Of a stretch of DNA of 64,000 bases, positions 13,047 to 28,000 are shown in pieces. The first letter of the stretch is position 1, and each line of letters begins with the position of its first letter. Source of the DNA: Hirudinaria manillensis (taxonomy: Eukaryota > Annelida > Clitellata > Hirudinida > Hirudinidae). The position numbers were made by a program, and so were the translations under genes. Below the pieces are notes generated by a model that was not told the origin of the DNA, made no database searches, and was given only the letters and a program-made list of their open reading frames with translations. The stretch lies in contig CM067536.1 in assembly GCA_034509925.1 (NCBI GenBank), positions 9,528,501 through 9,592,500 on the forward strand, in the 5' to 3' direction.

Positions 13047-16000
13047 GTGAATTTTGAAGGATCGCTTTCGAATATAATTTATATCCGACCCATTTATTCG
13101 TTCTTGTTTTTTTTCAGATTGGTCATCACTCCATTGACTGATAGGTGCTACAGGACACTGATGGGAGCTTTCCATCTCAACCTCAACGGGGCCCCAGAAG
13201 GTCCGGCAGGGACCGGCAAGACGGAAACTACCAAAGATCTTGCCAAGGCCATTGCAGTTCACTGTGTCGTGTTCAACTGTTCAGATGGCCTCGATTATAT
13301 TGCTATGGGAAAGGTCAGGGTCAAACAAAAATTTTGCTTATTTAAAAAATTAGCTGCATGACAAACATTGAAAATGATATGGTGTAGATTTTATAAATTT
13401 TTTAAATATCGACAAATTCTGTTTTTTAATTGAAGTTGTCATTAATCAACTTAAGTCATTTTAAACATGATGTATTACCTCGTGCAATGAACAAAATCAA
13501 AATAAAAAAGAAATTAGATAAACCAAATAATTATATTTGCTTTAAAATTAACTACAGTTCTTCAAGGGACTAGCCTCTTCTGGAGCATGGTCATGTTTTG
13601 ATGAATTTAATAGGATCGAACTTGAGGTTCTGTCCGTGGTCGCCCAGCAGGTAATTAAGGAAGTATATAATATCAATTAATATAATGGCTATTCTATTGA
13701 ATAATTTTGCAGATCTTGTGCATCATGAATGCAATTCAGGCTCAGGAGCAGATGTTTACTTTCGAGGGCACCCGTTTATCTCTCAACCCGAATTGCTTTA
13801 TATGCGTCACCATGAATCCAGGATACGCGGGCAGATCCGAACTGCCCGACAACCTGAGGGTTTTGTTTAGGACGGTCGCCATGATGGTCCCCGATTACGC
13901 CCTGATTGCCGAGATAAGCCTTTACTCGTACGGTTTTTTGGATGCCAGGAGGTTATCCGTGAAAATCATTACGACTTATAGGCTCTGTTCGGAGCAGCTC
14001 TCTTCGCAATTTCATTACGACTATGGAATGAGAGCGGTCAAGGCCGTTTTGAGTGCAGCTGGGAACCTCAAGTTGTGTCACAAGGAGATTAATGAAGATG
14101 TTTTGGTACGTGTATTGGCATGTGTATTGGCCACATCAGTCTTTTTTGTTGAAAATTATGAACCATTTTCATTTATTACTTCATTCATATTAAATAATAA
14201 CATTAGTGTCTGAAGTAATATTATTGATAATAACAATAATTGTATTAATATATTAAAAATTTCTTCATTTCATCAAAATGAGGGATCCCTAACCCCTAAG
14301 CACTGAAACAAATTTATGTAATGAACACAACACAATAAGTGCAGAAAAGAATAGATAAATAAAAAGAGTATGTTGTTGCCTAATTATGAAATGATTGTTT
14401 AAGTTAATGAATGAAGTGCAAGATTTAAAATACGATAAAAAATACTAAAAATGCGATAATGCTGTTGATTTAACCTTCCAAGGTTTATATTTGTATCTAG
14501 CTGGTTTTTAGAGCACCCCAGCATTCCCTGGCAATGCAGACTGGGTATCTGCTGTAGTAGTGTAATAATAATAATAATAATAATAATAATATAATAATAA
14601 TAATAATAATAAACTCAAAGTGCCGCACTTTACCCGTTTAGTCGAGCCGTCTCTTCTCGGTTATTGAAGACGTGCAGCCTGCGACTAGTGGAGCTCTTGT
14701 CGTTGCGCAGGCAAAGGATAAATAAATAATAAATTCTAATTTACTTATATCACCTTTAATTGAAGGCCATATCACATATTATAACTCTACATAATTATGA
14801 AATTGTTATTTTTATAAGGTTGATTTCTTTTAAGGTAACTTCTTTCAAAATAAGATATGAAACATTTTAATATGTTTTTGGAGAAATTAAAGCATTCCCA
14901 CTTATTGTCCACTAACAATTATTTAGTTGTTTTTGTAATTTGTTTCAAAGTTGCTGAGATCCATCATGGACATAAACCTCCCAAAATTTCTTTCTCATGA
15001 CATTCCCTTGTTTGAGGGCATCATATCAGACCTGTTTCCAGGAGTCATCCTGTCCAAGATGGAACATTCTATATTTCTTGAAAGCGTAGAACGAATCTGC
15101 AAAAAAAATTGCTTTCAGATGGTACCCTTCTTGAGAGAAAAGATTGTACAGATGTTTGAAATGATGCATGTCAGACATGGGTTAGGCCATTCTAAGTAAC
15201 ATTTCTAATTGTGTTATAGGTGAATATCAGCCAAACAATGACAATTTACAATTACAGTATTGTAAATAATGTTGCATAATATTGTATGTTTGGTAATATT
15301 TTCCAAAACCATTGCAACTATGAACGACCTGTTTCATTTGATTTCAAGCCAATTTTTAAAAAAATCTAATTAAGTTCCAAATTATTCAAGTAAGAATTGA
15401 CTAGGATGGCCTTAATTAGATAATTGTTAAATAAACTTTTATCAGGTTCATGTTAGTCGGGGAACCGCTAGGAGGGAAGTCGGTGGTCATCAAGACCATG
15501 GCAGAGTCGTTGAACCTTTTAAAAAATGAAAACCATGCTAACTTTAAAGGAGCAAAATACAAGGTCATCAATCCAAAATCTATTACCATGGGACAGTTAT
15601 ACGGACAGTTTGATGCAGCTTCTCATGAGGTAGTGTGCATGTTTAATGCTAATTATGATCTAGATATTGCAAAGGTCAAACTTTTTAACATAGACTGGAA
15701 TTACTTTTTCTACAAGCATGCTCTGCATGACGTTTATGAGTTGCAGTGTTTTGTCGACTTTTTATAGTGGTCGGACGGATTGGTCGCAAACACTTTTCGT
15801 GAGTTTGCCTTTGGAAAATCTAAAGAAAGGAAGTGGGTGATATTCGACGGACCGATCGACGCTCTGTGGGTAGAGAACATGAATACCGTTCTCGACGACA
15901 ACAAGAAATTGTGCCTGGCGAGCGGGGAAGTCATCGTCATGCCCGACGCCATGAATGTCATATTCGAAACTCTCGATCTTTCTCAGGCTTCAGTAAGAAA

Positions 16001-19000
16001 TTCTTCGCTTTGGCCGTTCGTTCGATCGCAGAAAGTAATCCGTTTTCGATCGAACGCCTAAATATTACGATGCCATCATTATTTTGCCCCTTTTCAGCCT
16101 GCCACAGTCAGCAGATGTGGGATGATCTACTTTGAGTCAAAATCTTTGGGTTGGAAGTGTTTCATGGATTCGTGGCTCGATTCCTTGCCCGATCCGATTC
16201 AAAAATCTAGGAAGCAAATGGAGACCTTTTTAATGTTCGTCCTCGATCCGTCTCTTGATTTCGTGCAACTCAAGTGCAAGGTTAACGTTTGTTTTGTCTG
16301 ATGAATAACTTAAAGCAATGAAGAACAAAGCAAATGTTGGTCTTGCACATTAATATTTTTGACATATAATGTTTGATTATGGTGCTGCTGACAAACATTA
16401 TTTATATATATATATATATATGCATTTATATATATGTATTTATTTCATCTCTCTACATCAAGTATAATTTTTAATAGTGAATGCTTGAATAGAAATAATT
16501 AAACTCACTAAATTCTAACCCTAACCTTATAAGCATAGGTCCGGAAATTAAATTCTCTTTTATGCATAACAGACTGGATATTTGGCAGCCACTCCGATTA
16601 TGCTCGCTCATTCCTTTTTTGAGGTCGCTGCCTCATTAGTCTCTAATGTTTATTCATGTTTCAATGGCAAGGATTCTAGTTTTATTCTGTCCTGTTTGGT
16701 GGTGAGATATTTTTAATGGTTTTTGATTAGTGTTTGTTAAGTAATGAGATTAGAATTATATTTTTGACTTGTTACTATTGGTATTTGTAGTTATTTGTGA
16801 TCACCTGATTATGTTGTAATATAGCAATTAATAAAGATTATCTTCACAGAATGTTTGTCTATGACATCAATGTTTTGGAAAGCATTTAAATAATTTTAAT
16901 ACAATTTTTGAAAGTTTAATGCAAAACTATTATTTCCACATTTAAGTACTTCTCCAATTCAATGATGATTATAAAATAATCATTCGTTCCTTTAAGAGAC
17001 TGATGCTCTTCGGATTGGTATGGACCGTCGGGAGTCTCTTGGATGCGGACGATAGATCAAAGTTTGATTTTTTTTTGAAAGACTTTATGAACAAATCACT
17101 TCCACCAAGTGCAACAGATGCTGGAATGGCACTCACGATGCCCCGAGAATCTCTCTACGATTGCTATGCCGTTACCGACACCTCGACGCATAAAGTTAAT
17201 ACGCATTAGATGATCTTAAAATGTCATGCTTTTGATATATTTTGGTCGAGAGTAAAAAGTTGCACTTAGTAAATGTACTTTATGAATTTCTTTCATTCTT
17301 ATCTTATAACACAATCAGGTCACCCAGTGGTCCACTTGGCTCTCAAAACTGGAAGGAAAATCAGTGGAGAAAAGTGTAATGGTACAGGAGCCCTTAGTTC
17401 CAACCATAGATACTGAAAGATGCAACTTTTTCTTGGAACTCAGCATTAAATATGACAGGCTGGTTGCAAATCTCTATTAAGCACATAAATGGCAATAGTT
17501 TACATGGGGATTTTAGTATGGAGGGGACCATTATTTATTTTGTTGGAAATGCTGAGTTTGTGCTGATGAGTCTTCCCTTCAAGGATCAACTAATACTATA
17601 AGCTACATTATTTAAATGTAAAAAAACCTCACGTTTGTGTTGAGACCATTGGAAGTTGAAGCTTCCAAAATTTCTAAATTTCTGAGATGACTCATGTTCC
17701 AGTTCTAAAAATGGAATGTTGGAGAAGTGTTAAGCAAAAGCCAAGTCTCAGGCAGGGATATTTGGTAGCTAAAATTTACTGACCTTATCCTAACCCTGTC
17801 CTATGTCCTGTTTCTGGAAACTTATGGAAAAGTGATAAATCTCAGAATTTCTCCAGACCTCCAGAATTGAATTAAGCTTTGCATTTGAATTTGTGAATCT
17901 CTATTTTTAAGTTAAAATCAAATTGTCTTACGGTCTTCTAAATGAAATTTGTTTGACCACAAGTGTGCTATTGTACTGAATTCTTTCACATAATGAATTC
18001 GTATTCACTTTATTCAATAAGTCTCAAAACTTATTTATTATTTTAATTCAATTGTCTTAGGCCAATACTGTTTGTGGGTCCTACTGGAACGGGCAAATCA
18101 ATGTACGTGTGTCACAAATTGATGACGGAATCCAAGACGGGCTTCGTAGCTCCTGCCTTTATCAACTTTTCGGCTCGGTCGACTGCAAATCAAATACAGG
18201 TACTTTGATGTCTCTATTAGTAAACATGATTGCAAGCTGAAATTGTTAGTTAATTTTATCAATTTATGTGATTTTTAGTGAAATTTTGCTCTCAGAATAA
18301 GCTGTAAGAATTTTGGTTGATTGAATGATTCATTTGTTGAAGGACTTGATACTTTCAAAGTTGGAGAAAAAGAGGAAGGGTTATTATGGTGCCCCAATCA
18401 ACAAGAAATGTGTTATCTTCATTGATGACTTCAACTTGCCCCTACAAGAGAAATATGGTGCTCAGCCTCCCCTGGAGCTCCTTCGATTCAAGTTTGATCA
18501 AGGATATTGGTTGGTGGTTCTTAGCACTTTGAGCTAAACTTTGTAAATAATAAATTAGGGAATTGCTTTATTCTTTACAAAAAAAAATCTACATAATCAT
18601 GTCTTGTAGTTTACTGAAAGCTAAACTTAAAAATCAGGTATGATCTAAAGGACACCAGTGTCTTGCACCTTCAGGATCTCCAGTTCGTGGGAGCCATGGT
18701 GCCCAGGGATGGAATGCGAGCGCCTAATCCTCGCCTTTTGAGACATTTCCACATGATTTCCATCAATCCGTTCTCTGATGATACCATGATTCTCATCTTT
18801 TCCACATTAATTTCAAATTTCTTTGAGGTTTAAGTTTTTCAAAATTTTAAAATTTATTTTATTGATAATTATTGCTTAGAAAGTTACAATATTTGTGTTT
18901 GAAAATTTATCACAAAAAGGTTGGCTTACAATCATTGCATTATTTATTTACTTGTATTTATTTATTTATTTATTAATTAATTTCCTGGATGAAAATGTTA

Positions 19001-22000
19001 ATCATTTTTCAGAAATCACTTGTTATTAATTATTATGAATTTTGTTTTGATTCTTCAGAATGAGCCTGACCTTGGTTTGAAAATGATCTTAGCCACAAAG
19101 GAGGTTTACAAAAGCTCCATTGCTCGCCTGAGACCCACGCCAAGCAAGTCTCATTACCTTTTAAACCTGAGAGACTTTAGCAGAGTCGTCAACGGGCTTT
19201 TACTCGTTCCGAGGGAGAAGTGCTCGAATCGGTCCTCGATGATCAGGCGTGTTGATTAATAAAATTAATTCGTTTATATTTTATGCGGAAAGGTCTCGGT
19301 TATTTTTCGGTTCCAGGCCGGGTCGAGTGCCTTATTCTTCTCGTTCGTTTTAAAAGGCTGTGGGCACACGAGGCCACGAGGGTTTTTTCGGACAGGCTCG
19401 TCGAGGAGGAGGAGCTAGAATGGTTTACGAGGTAAACAAAAGATAATTGACGGGTAAGATTATTGACCTTTGTCGTTTATTCGTAGACTCGTTGTCGAGG
19501 TCATGCAAACAACATTTGGGGAAAATTTTTCCTTGGCAAAGGCTGGACAAATTCCATTTGAGGTTCGTTTGCGGTTGCTCCGACACCCGATTATATCGCT
19601 AAACTAATTTTAGATACTTAAATTATTTTGCCTTTTAATATTTTTAGATTATTGCCATTAATATGAGTTTAAATGCTTCATTGATATGTCTTTGATTCTG
19701 TAGGAAGAGATGAGAAATCTCATGTTTGGCAAGCACATCAATCTGGAGAAAGAAGTGGATGAAAGGGTTTATGAGGAGATAACTGATTTGTTGGAACTGC
19801 AAAGAGTTGTTGAGCAATGTTTGGAAGAGTACAACTCTGTGAACAAAATGAAAATGAATCTTGTTATATTCAAGCAAGAATATGTTTTTTCATGTTGTTG
19901 ATTGGTGAATGTTTATCAATATGTGATTAACTTTACAAATGCAAAATATTTGTTTTGAAAAATGTTGAATGATGATCATGTCCTGAGAAAAGTAGGACTT
20001 GTGGTGATATTCCACACTAAAAAAAGTTTTATGTGCTTTATGAGGCTAACATGTAAGCCATATAATAAAATAATAAATCTGGCTTTTCATCTAGGTATGT
20101 CTTGGAGCACCTTTCTAGGATTGCTAGAGTCTTGTTGATGCCAGGGGGCAATGCCCTCCTGGTCGGTGTCGGAGGAAGCGGTCGACAATCCATCACCCGA
20201 TTGGCCGCATATATTTCAAACGTGTCCGTTCTTCAGCCCGAAGTGTCGAAGAGTTATGGGGTCAATGAATGGCACGAGGATATTAAGGTATATGAATGCA
20301 TCCAATGTGGGATCAAACTTAAGGATCAAAATGGAACATAAGTATATGTTTACTTTGAATTGGTGGGTGCAATGTAGTTCAGATGATTGCAAATTAATAA
20401 GCAATGCATCATATTCACAACCTGGCTTGCATTAATGCATAATGCCTCTGGGAGGCTGCAGTGTACAAAAGTATCCAAGCATCCCTCGATGTTGGCGTTT
20501 CATGGCACCAGACAAATGCCGTCAGTGTTTTTAGTTGCACCAGGATTTTAGAGTCTGATGAGGTTGGATGGGGGACAGATTTTAAATGTGTTTTTCATGA
20601 TGACCTCTTTTTAATTATTTTGTTATTATTATCATTATCATTATTATTACGGTTTCAATACCATGCAGTAAATAAGGTTGAAACAAATGTAATCATTTTA
20701 GGTTGTGGTTTATCAGTTATTAATCTATATCAAACCAAATATATAAGCTTATGTTATTTCTTTCTCATCTTTTTGAAGGTGCTGCTTAAAAATTCTGGTG
20801 GAAACAACAAGCCATTCATCTTCCTCATTGTAGATTCTCAGATTAAGGAGCCCTGCTTCCTTGAGGAGATTGATAGTCTCTTGAATTCTGGTCAAGTTCA
20901 AAATCTTTTTTCTCCTGATGAACTAGTTCAACTTTCTGAAGTGGGTTATGTTAACATTATAGCAAAATCTCTTTATAGTGAAATTGCAATAGGCCTAAAA
21001 AAAGCTTGATTTGTTATGGCAAATTTCAATAAAAGCAGTTTTTTTTTCTTGTGACCAGTCAGGATCACGAAGTAGTTTCATTAAAATGGATATTTTATTA
21101 AAAAATGTTGTTTCATGAAGAGTTCTCATCATATGTTCTTTAAAATCCTTCAAATAAACCATTGAGCCACTGATCCAAGTTAACCTTAAAGCTTGTTAGG
21201 TCAAGCATTTCAGCCAATCAAAGAGCAGACAAGACTGTGGATCATTCCCCACTTGAGTTGTATTCTTACTTTGTCAAGCAGTGTAGGGACAACCTTCACA
21301 TTGTGCTAGCCTTCAGTCCCATAGGGAATTCATTCAGAACAAGATTGAGAGACTTTCCATCACTGGTCAACTGCTGCACGATCGATTGGTTTCATGTAAG
21401 CTGCACATACCCATAGTATTTAATAAATGAAGTTAATAAAGGTGATAATTATTTCAATGTTATTGCTCTTGCTACTTTTGAGAATTGGCCAAAAGAAGCG
21501 TTGCTGTGTGTGGCAAGCAAGTATCTGGAGAGAGCGGATATCGGAGAGGAAGAGAAGCATCAGACTTCGGTCGTCTGTGAATACTTTCATTCCTCCGCTT
21601 CTCTTCTTTCAGTTCGGTTGGCACTATTTGAAATACGAGAGTTTAGTATTGACGATCGTCATCATTTTAAACATCATGTCATCGATCAAGATTTCTGGAA
21701 GAGATGGGGCGTCGCACGTACATCACGCCTACTTCCTATTTAGATCTCATTGGCCTGCTAGTTTTTCTTCTCATGCAGAAGCAGGACTATATCACGAAAG
21801 CCAAGAAGAGATATTTCTGTGGACTCGAAAAGCTGGCATTTGCAGCATCTCAGGTAATGAAGGTTTAGAGAATGATTATTAATGTCCGACATTCCTGCAT
21901 TCGGCGATTTAGGTAACGATCGCCATGAAGTCGCGTTTGATGCCTCGTGATCGGGACTCCGGTCCAAGGATGCTTTGTGAGGGGCAATCGATTGAAGTGC

Positions 22001-25000
22001 TACTACATCATCTTAGGATACATCAGGCATTCTAAATGCAATATAATTATATTTTTAGCATCATCATGCTTCTCTCTTATCATCCTACATGGATTCTATT
22101 TCAAGCTATTCATCCCTGCAGGTGTCAGACATGCAAAAGGAGCTAGAGAGGATGAAACCTCAATTATTGCATATGGCTGAAGAAAATGCAAAGATGATGA
22201 AATTTATCAACGACGAGACTCAAGAAATGCAATACACTACGGAAATTGTAAGATCGGAAGAAGTCATTGCCAAAAGACAGGCGGCTTCTGCCCAGGCTCT
22301 CAAGGACGAATGCGAGGCGGAACTTGCCGAGGCCATTCCTGCCCTCGAGATGGCGATCGCTGCACTAGATACCCTCAAGGTCTTTTAATGCAATTGATAG
22401 AAATCGTGATGGCAAATATCCGAGCTAACCACTCGTCGTAACATTCAGCCTTCGGACATTACGATCGTCAAGTCGATGGTCAATCCTCCTTCCGGAGTGA
22501 AGCTGGTAATGGCAGCGGTTTGCGTGATAAAGGGCATTCTACCCGAGAGGGTCTCCGATCCTTCGGGGATCGGCGGAAAGGTTTTTAATCGTCTTCGTCG
22601 TTATCGTCGTCTTCGCTATTATAAAAAAAAATCGTTTTTTTGTTATTATAAATAAAATGTCGTTTTTCATAATTTTTAATTATTATGATGGTTTCCAATT
22701 TAAAATAAATAATATGTTAAATAACTGAATGAAACTAGAGTTTCTATTACCAAATTTAAGGTATTGGACTATTGGGGACCCTCCAAAAAGCTTCTTAGTG
22801 ATCTTAATTTTTTGAGGGATCTCAAGGAATTTGACAAAGACAGTTTGCAGGCAGGTTTTTTTTCTCCAATTTTCATTGAATATTGTTTTCAATTTTTAAG
22901 TTTTAACACATAAATGTATTAGTTTAAATGTCCTTGCTTTAGTTAAAGTATATAAAACAGTTGATGTTTTAGCATTCTACCTTAATGCCAATTTGCACAA
23001 AACCCCCAACAATTCTTAGAAATATGGATGAGGAACCAGATCTGATGCATAACTCTTTTTTAACGTTTTAACAAGTTTTACTTATTCTCAATGCTTGGCT
23101 CTATTCTTAGGCAGCCTTAACATTTCAAATCGTACTCTTCCAAGTTTCGTGCCTCAATTTAAAGCATCCTTTGGATATCACTTCAGACTCATAATGTAAC
23201 TTGTACATCATTTAATGCCTAAGTTATTGATTTATAAGTTTTTTTTTTGCAATGCTTGGATTGAAATCAAATCCTTGCAATTATTAATATTTATAATGTC
23301 ATGAATTATGTAATTTTCTCGATGTATTGCTATAAGAATAATCTGTAAGTAGTGTACTTATTATATTATGTATTATTCAGGTTTATGAGATGTTAAATTA
23401 ACGTTATTTATTCATTCAAGCCTTTGACGATGACAAAAATCAGAAGGGAGTTCATTACAAATCCTGATTTCGATCCCGTCAAAGTAGCCAACGCCTCGTC
23501 GGCAGCCGAAGGTCTGTGCAGATGGGTTTTAGCCATGGAAATCTATGACCGTGTGGCAAAGGTGGTAGCTCCCAAGAAAGACAAAATGCAGTGTGCAGAG
23601 GCAGAGTTAAAGAAAACCTTAGAACATTTAAAGTTAAAGAGGCAAGAGCTAAAGGGAGCTGAAGAAAGACTTGACAACCTAAAAAAACAATATCAGGTCA
23701 TGGTTGACAAGAAAGAAAAATTAGGCCTACAGGTAAAATATTTGTTAAGCCATCCAAATAAAAAAAATTACAAATAGAATGACTCAGATCTTTGCGAATA
23801 TGAGTGAATTTAATCATATTAAGAATCTTGGCCTTGATGAATTTCTTTTATTTTTAAGATGCAATGTTTATGTGTTCTACATGAAAATAGGACAATATTA
23901 TAATTAGAATTATAAATCACAATCCTTACATTTGCCATTGATGAGAAATGATTTTAGGTTGATTTGTGTGAGAAAAAATTAGATCGAGCAAAGAGGTTGA
24001 TCAGAGGTCTCGGAGGAGAGAAAAGCAGGTGGCAGCAGGCAATATGCGATCTCCAGAACATTTACGAGGGCCTACTCGGAGACGTGCTCGTCTCTTCCGG
24101 AATAATCAGTTACCTCGGACCCTTCACGTCGGCTTTTAGGGATGACGTCGTTGCCGATTGGGTAAAAGCGTGTCGGGTAAGATTTTTTTTGCTAATATCT
24201 AAATATTAATATTAAAGAATTTTATTCTTTAATGTTTTGACTTAGTTATCAAGACAATAATAAGTAAGATTTCTTTAACTTTAAGGAGGGGAACATCCCA
24301 ATTTCTAAAGAATTTTCCTTAATGACAACCCTTGGTGATCCAGTCAAGGTACAAACTTGGAACATTGCTGGATTGCCTAAAGATGCTTTCTCAATTGATA
24401 ATGCTGTAATAATTGCCAATTCTAAGAAATGGTTGGTTTAATATGGTTATCAGTTAAATTTTGAGATTTTTTGGAGACTTTATTACCTTTTAACGTGAAA
24501 TAAGGAGCATCTAAAAAAAATGGTTAAACCAAATATGAATTGCATAAGTTTTTCGGACAGTAATAGAAAAAAACCATTAGGAGCCATCACTTATTAATAT
24601 TATTCTATTATTACTTCATATAAGCAAAATATTGAACATCAACAAAAAAACTCAAACTCAAAGGGCCAATGTAAAGTACAAATTTTCTGAATGACTTTTC
24701 ACCATTAAAATATTCACTAGAACATTTGAAATGTGAATCGAGGTGATCCTTCCAGATTTCGACCGAAGAACATTCGTCGTTATAAGTCAATTTATCCTAG
24801 CTGATGAAATGAATGTAAACAAATTTCTTTCAATTAATTCTCATTTCTTACATTTTTAGGCCTTTGATGATTGATCCTCAAGGTCAAGCCAATCAATGGT
24901 TGAAAAATATGGAAAAGGAAAGTAAGCTGCACATTATCAGGTTCACAAATTCTGACTATATGAGGACCTTGGAAAACTGTATCACTTTTGGAAACCCAGT

Positions 25001-28000
25001 TCTCTTGGAAAATGTTGGAGAGGAGTTGGATCATTCCCTGGAGTCTCTATTGCTGAAGCAAACATTCAAACAAAGTCAGAGAGAATTCTTGCTTGTTTTT
25101 TAGTGTAGTATTTTGGTATAGTCGGGATGATTTAGGGACTTTTGCGGTCATTTGAGTTTACTTATTTTATATTTGTAGATGGGACTGAGATGATCAGACT
25201 GGGAGAGAACATTATTGAATATTCGAATGAGTTTAGATTTTACATAACGACTAAGATGAGGAATCCCCACTACTTTCCGAGCGTATCCACCAAGGTTCTT
25301 CTCCTAAATTTCATGATCACCTGTGAGGGGCTAGAAGATCAACTTCTTGGTCTTGTTGTCACCAAAGAGAGGTCAAGATTCTTGGTTTTACATTAATTCC
25401 TTTGCTTTCAATGTGTTTATTTATAAACATTGTTCTTAAATTAAAGACTTGCCGTACATGTTTATTTATGACTTCATACATAATGCTCCCGTCAATGATT
25501 TCTTGATACCTGAGTGCAGTTTTGAAGGCCAAAATTTTTTTCACTTTATGAGATTTCCAGAAATAATGTGGACGATGGTAAATTTCTTTTGCTAAGATCT
25601 AAAAAGATAACTTATTTCTAGGCCAGAGTTAGAAGCAGAGAGACAAGAACTCATCCTGTTAAGTGCAGATATTAGCAGGCAACTGAGGGAAATAGAAGAT
25701 CGCATCCTTTATGCTCTTCAATCTTCAGAGGGCAATATTCTTGAAGATGAAACAACCATTGATTTCTTAGATAAATCAAAAACTCTTTCAAATGATATAT
25801 TGGAAAAACAGCAAGTAATAAGCTATTTTCTACAATTATTTTATTAAATACTTTAGTTGTCTTGTTTTATATTTTTTGTGGCCTTGGATCCATTTCGGTC
25901 ATATCCTCTAATAATGCCAAAAATTATTATTGTTATCATTATTATTATTATTTATTTATTTTTTTATTTTATTTTATCAGCCTCACAAATATTAAACACA
26001 TGCAAAAACATCATTTGATGGCCTTTCCAATGGGTTTAGCATCCATGATAGGATCCAAGATCATCCTAAATTTAGAAGGGGAAATAAAAGATGGTTGCAT
26101 TCAATAATTTCAGCTGCCAATGACACTGAGAATTCATATATCACAAATCATTAAGGACTTTGTGCATAACCTAGTTATTTAATCCTGTTAGTTAGCCAAG
26201 GAGGGCAAATTTATTTTGTGGATATAGTAATAATAATAATCCTCGAGGGCATGACCTCAGACATGGAGAAACTCGAGGGTTCGCTCCTTGCTCCGTGGCA
26301 GAAAATCCAAGCCACGAACACCTTTTTGCTGCCCAGACTTAACTATATCCTTAAGTCTGGGTACGTGTACAAAAAGGACCTTAAGGCCTTCGACGAGAGG
26401 CTCACAGCAACGGCCAAGAAATGGACTTGGCTCCCTAAAAGAGGCAGCTGTGAGCCTCTCTTCATCTCCCAGAATGAGGGAGGACTCGGCCTCCTCCCTA
26501 CGAGGCAAATGGCTAACATAGCCACTGTGGTGCAAGCCCACAAATTCCTCAATAATAAAGACACAGCCATCAGGGAGTTGGCCCGTAACTCCCTCACCAC
26601 CGTCACTTCTTCGCGCGCGAGGCGACCTGCAAACAACATGGAGGTCGCCTCCTTTCTTAACGGCTCGATGGAAGGAGACCTCGGTCTGCCTTCCAACGAC
26701 CATTCCACATTCTTTGCTCGGGTTCGAGTAGCCACAGTCAAACTCCGAAAGAGGGTGCTGTTCTCCTGGTCACCAGGAGTCAACACACCCTTCTTACAAA
26801 TGGGCGAACACCCCGTCCCATTCTTCCAAGCTGAGGCCCGGCTGAAAAGAGCAGTCCGCAAGGACTTCCTGGGTAAGCTCCATGGCAAAGAGAGCCAGGG
26901 AGCTGTATCCAGGTGTGCCTCCCAGTCGGCCCTCAGCAACCACTTTATACTCAAGGGAACCTACTGTTCCTTTGCCAATTGGAGGTTCATCCACAGAGCC
27001 AGAATTAACGTTCTGAACACAAAAAGCCAGCCCTGGGTCAAGGACGATCGCAGGTGCGGCGCGGATAATGAGACCCTGGGCCACATCCTCTGTGGATGCA
27101 AGCCCAATCTGGCAATGGCCACTATCCGTCACAACGCCATCGTTGACGAGATAGTGAGGCTGATTCCGGCAACCAACCTTCGCCTGAATCAGCAGGTTCC
27201 CTTGTGCCTTTCGCCACTCCGACCCGACATAGTCTCCTTCAACCTCTCCAGCAAACAGGCGGTCATTATCGATGTCAAATGTCCTTACGACTACAACGCC
27301 GATGCGCTGGAGAGGGGGAGGCTAGAAAAATTCAACAAATACCAGGGAATAGCTCAAGAGCTAAGATCCCTGGGCTTCAATGTTCATGTGGGGGCAGTCG
27401 TCGTTGGAGCCCTCGGCTCCTTCGACGACGAAAACCTCACTTCCTTTAAAGCCTTAGGCATCCGCGGACTGCGGGCCAAAGAGCTTTCAAAAAGGGTGGT
27501 GTGTAGTAATATCACACACTCACGGCTGATTTACAACAGCCATACACACCACCAGCCCAGGCCCGCAGGGCCCGGAGAAGCCGAAAAGGAAGCTAACCAG
27601 TCTTAATAAAACCATTAACTTTCTTTGTATATTTCAGATAGGCACTAAAAGTCGCAGAATGGTACGACGTACGCAGGACACAGTTTAAGCGATTATTTGG
27701 GTCTTAGACCTTTGTTAAAAATAAAAACGATTTAATCTGTAGTAATAATAATGGTGATAGTTGATTTGTAGAGTGTCATGTGCTTATATTCATAGATGCT
27801 TTGTATGGTTATGTCAAGTTGATTACTATCATAATGAGGTGAATAACTTTATGAAAGTGTCATGCCTTTCCAATAACATAAATTTTAGCAATACCTGGTG
27901 AGAAGGCAAATATGCATCAAATTTTTTAGCCCTTTTTTTTTACAAATTTCTGATCTCGTCATTTTGTTAAGGTTGCTTTGGTGACAGAGAAGCAAATCGA

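Noticed and set aside
26257-27132. Long minus-strand and other-frame ORFs over the retrotransposon
   Set aside because: Shadows of the GC-rich + strand retrotransposon frame, which carries all recognisable motifs.
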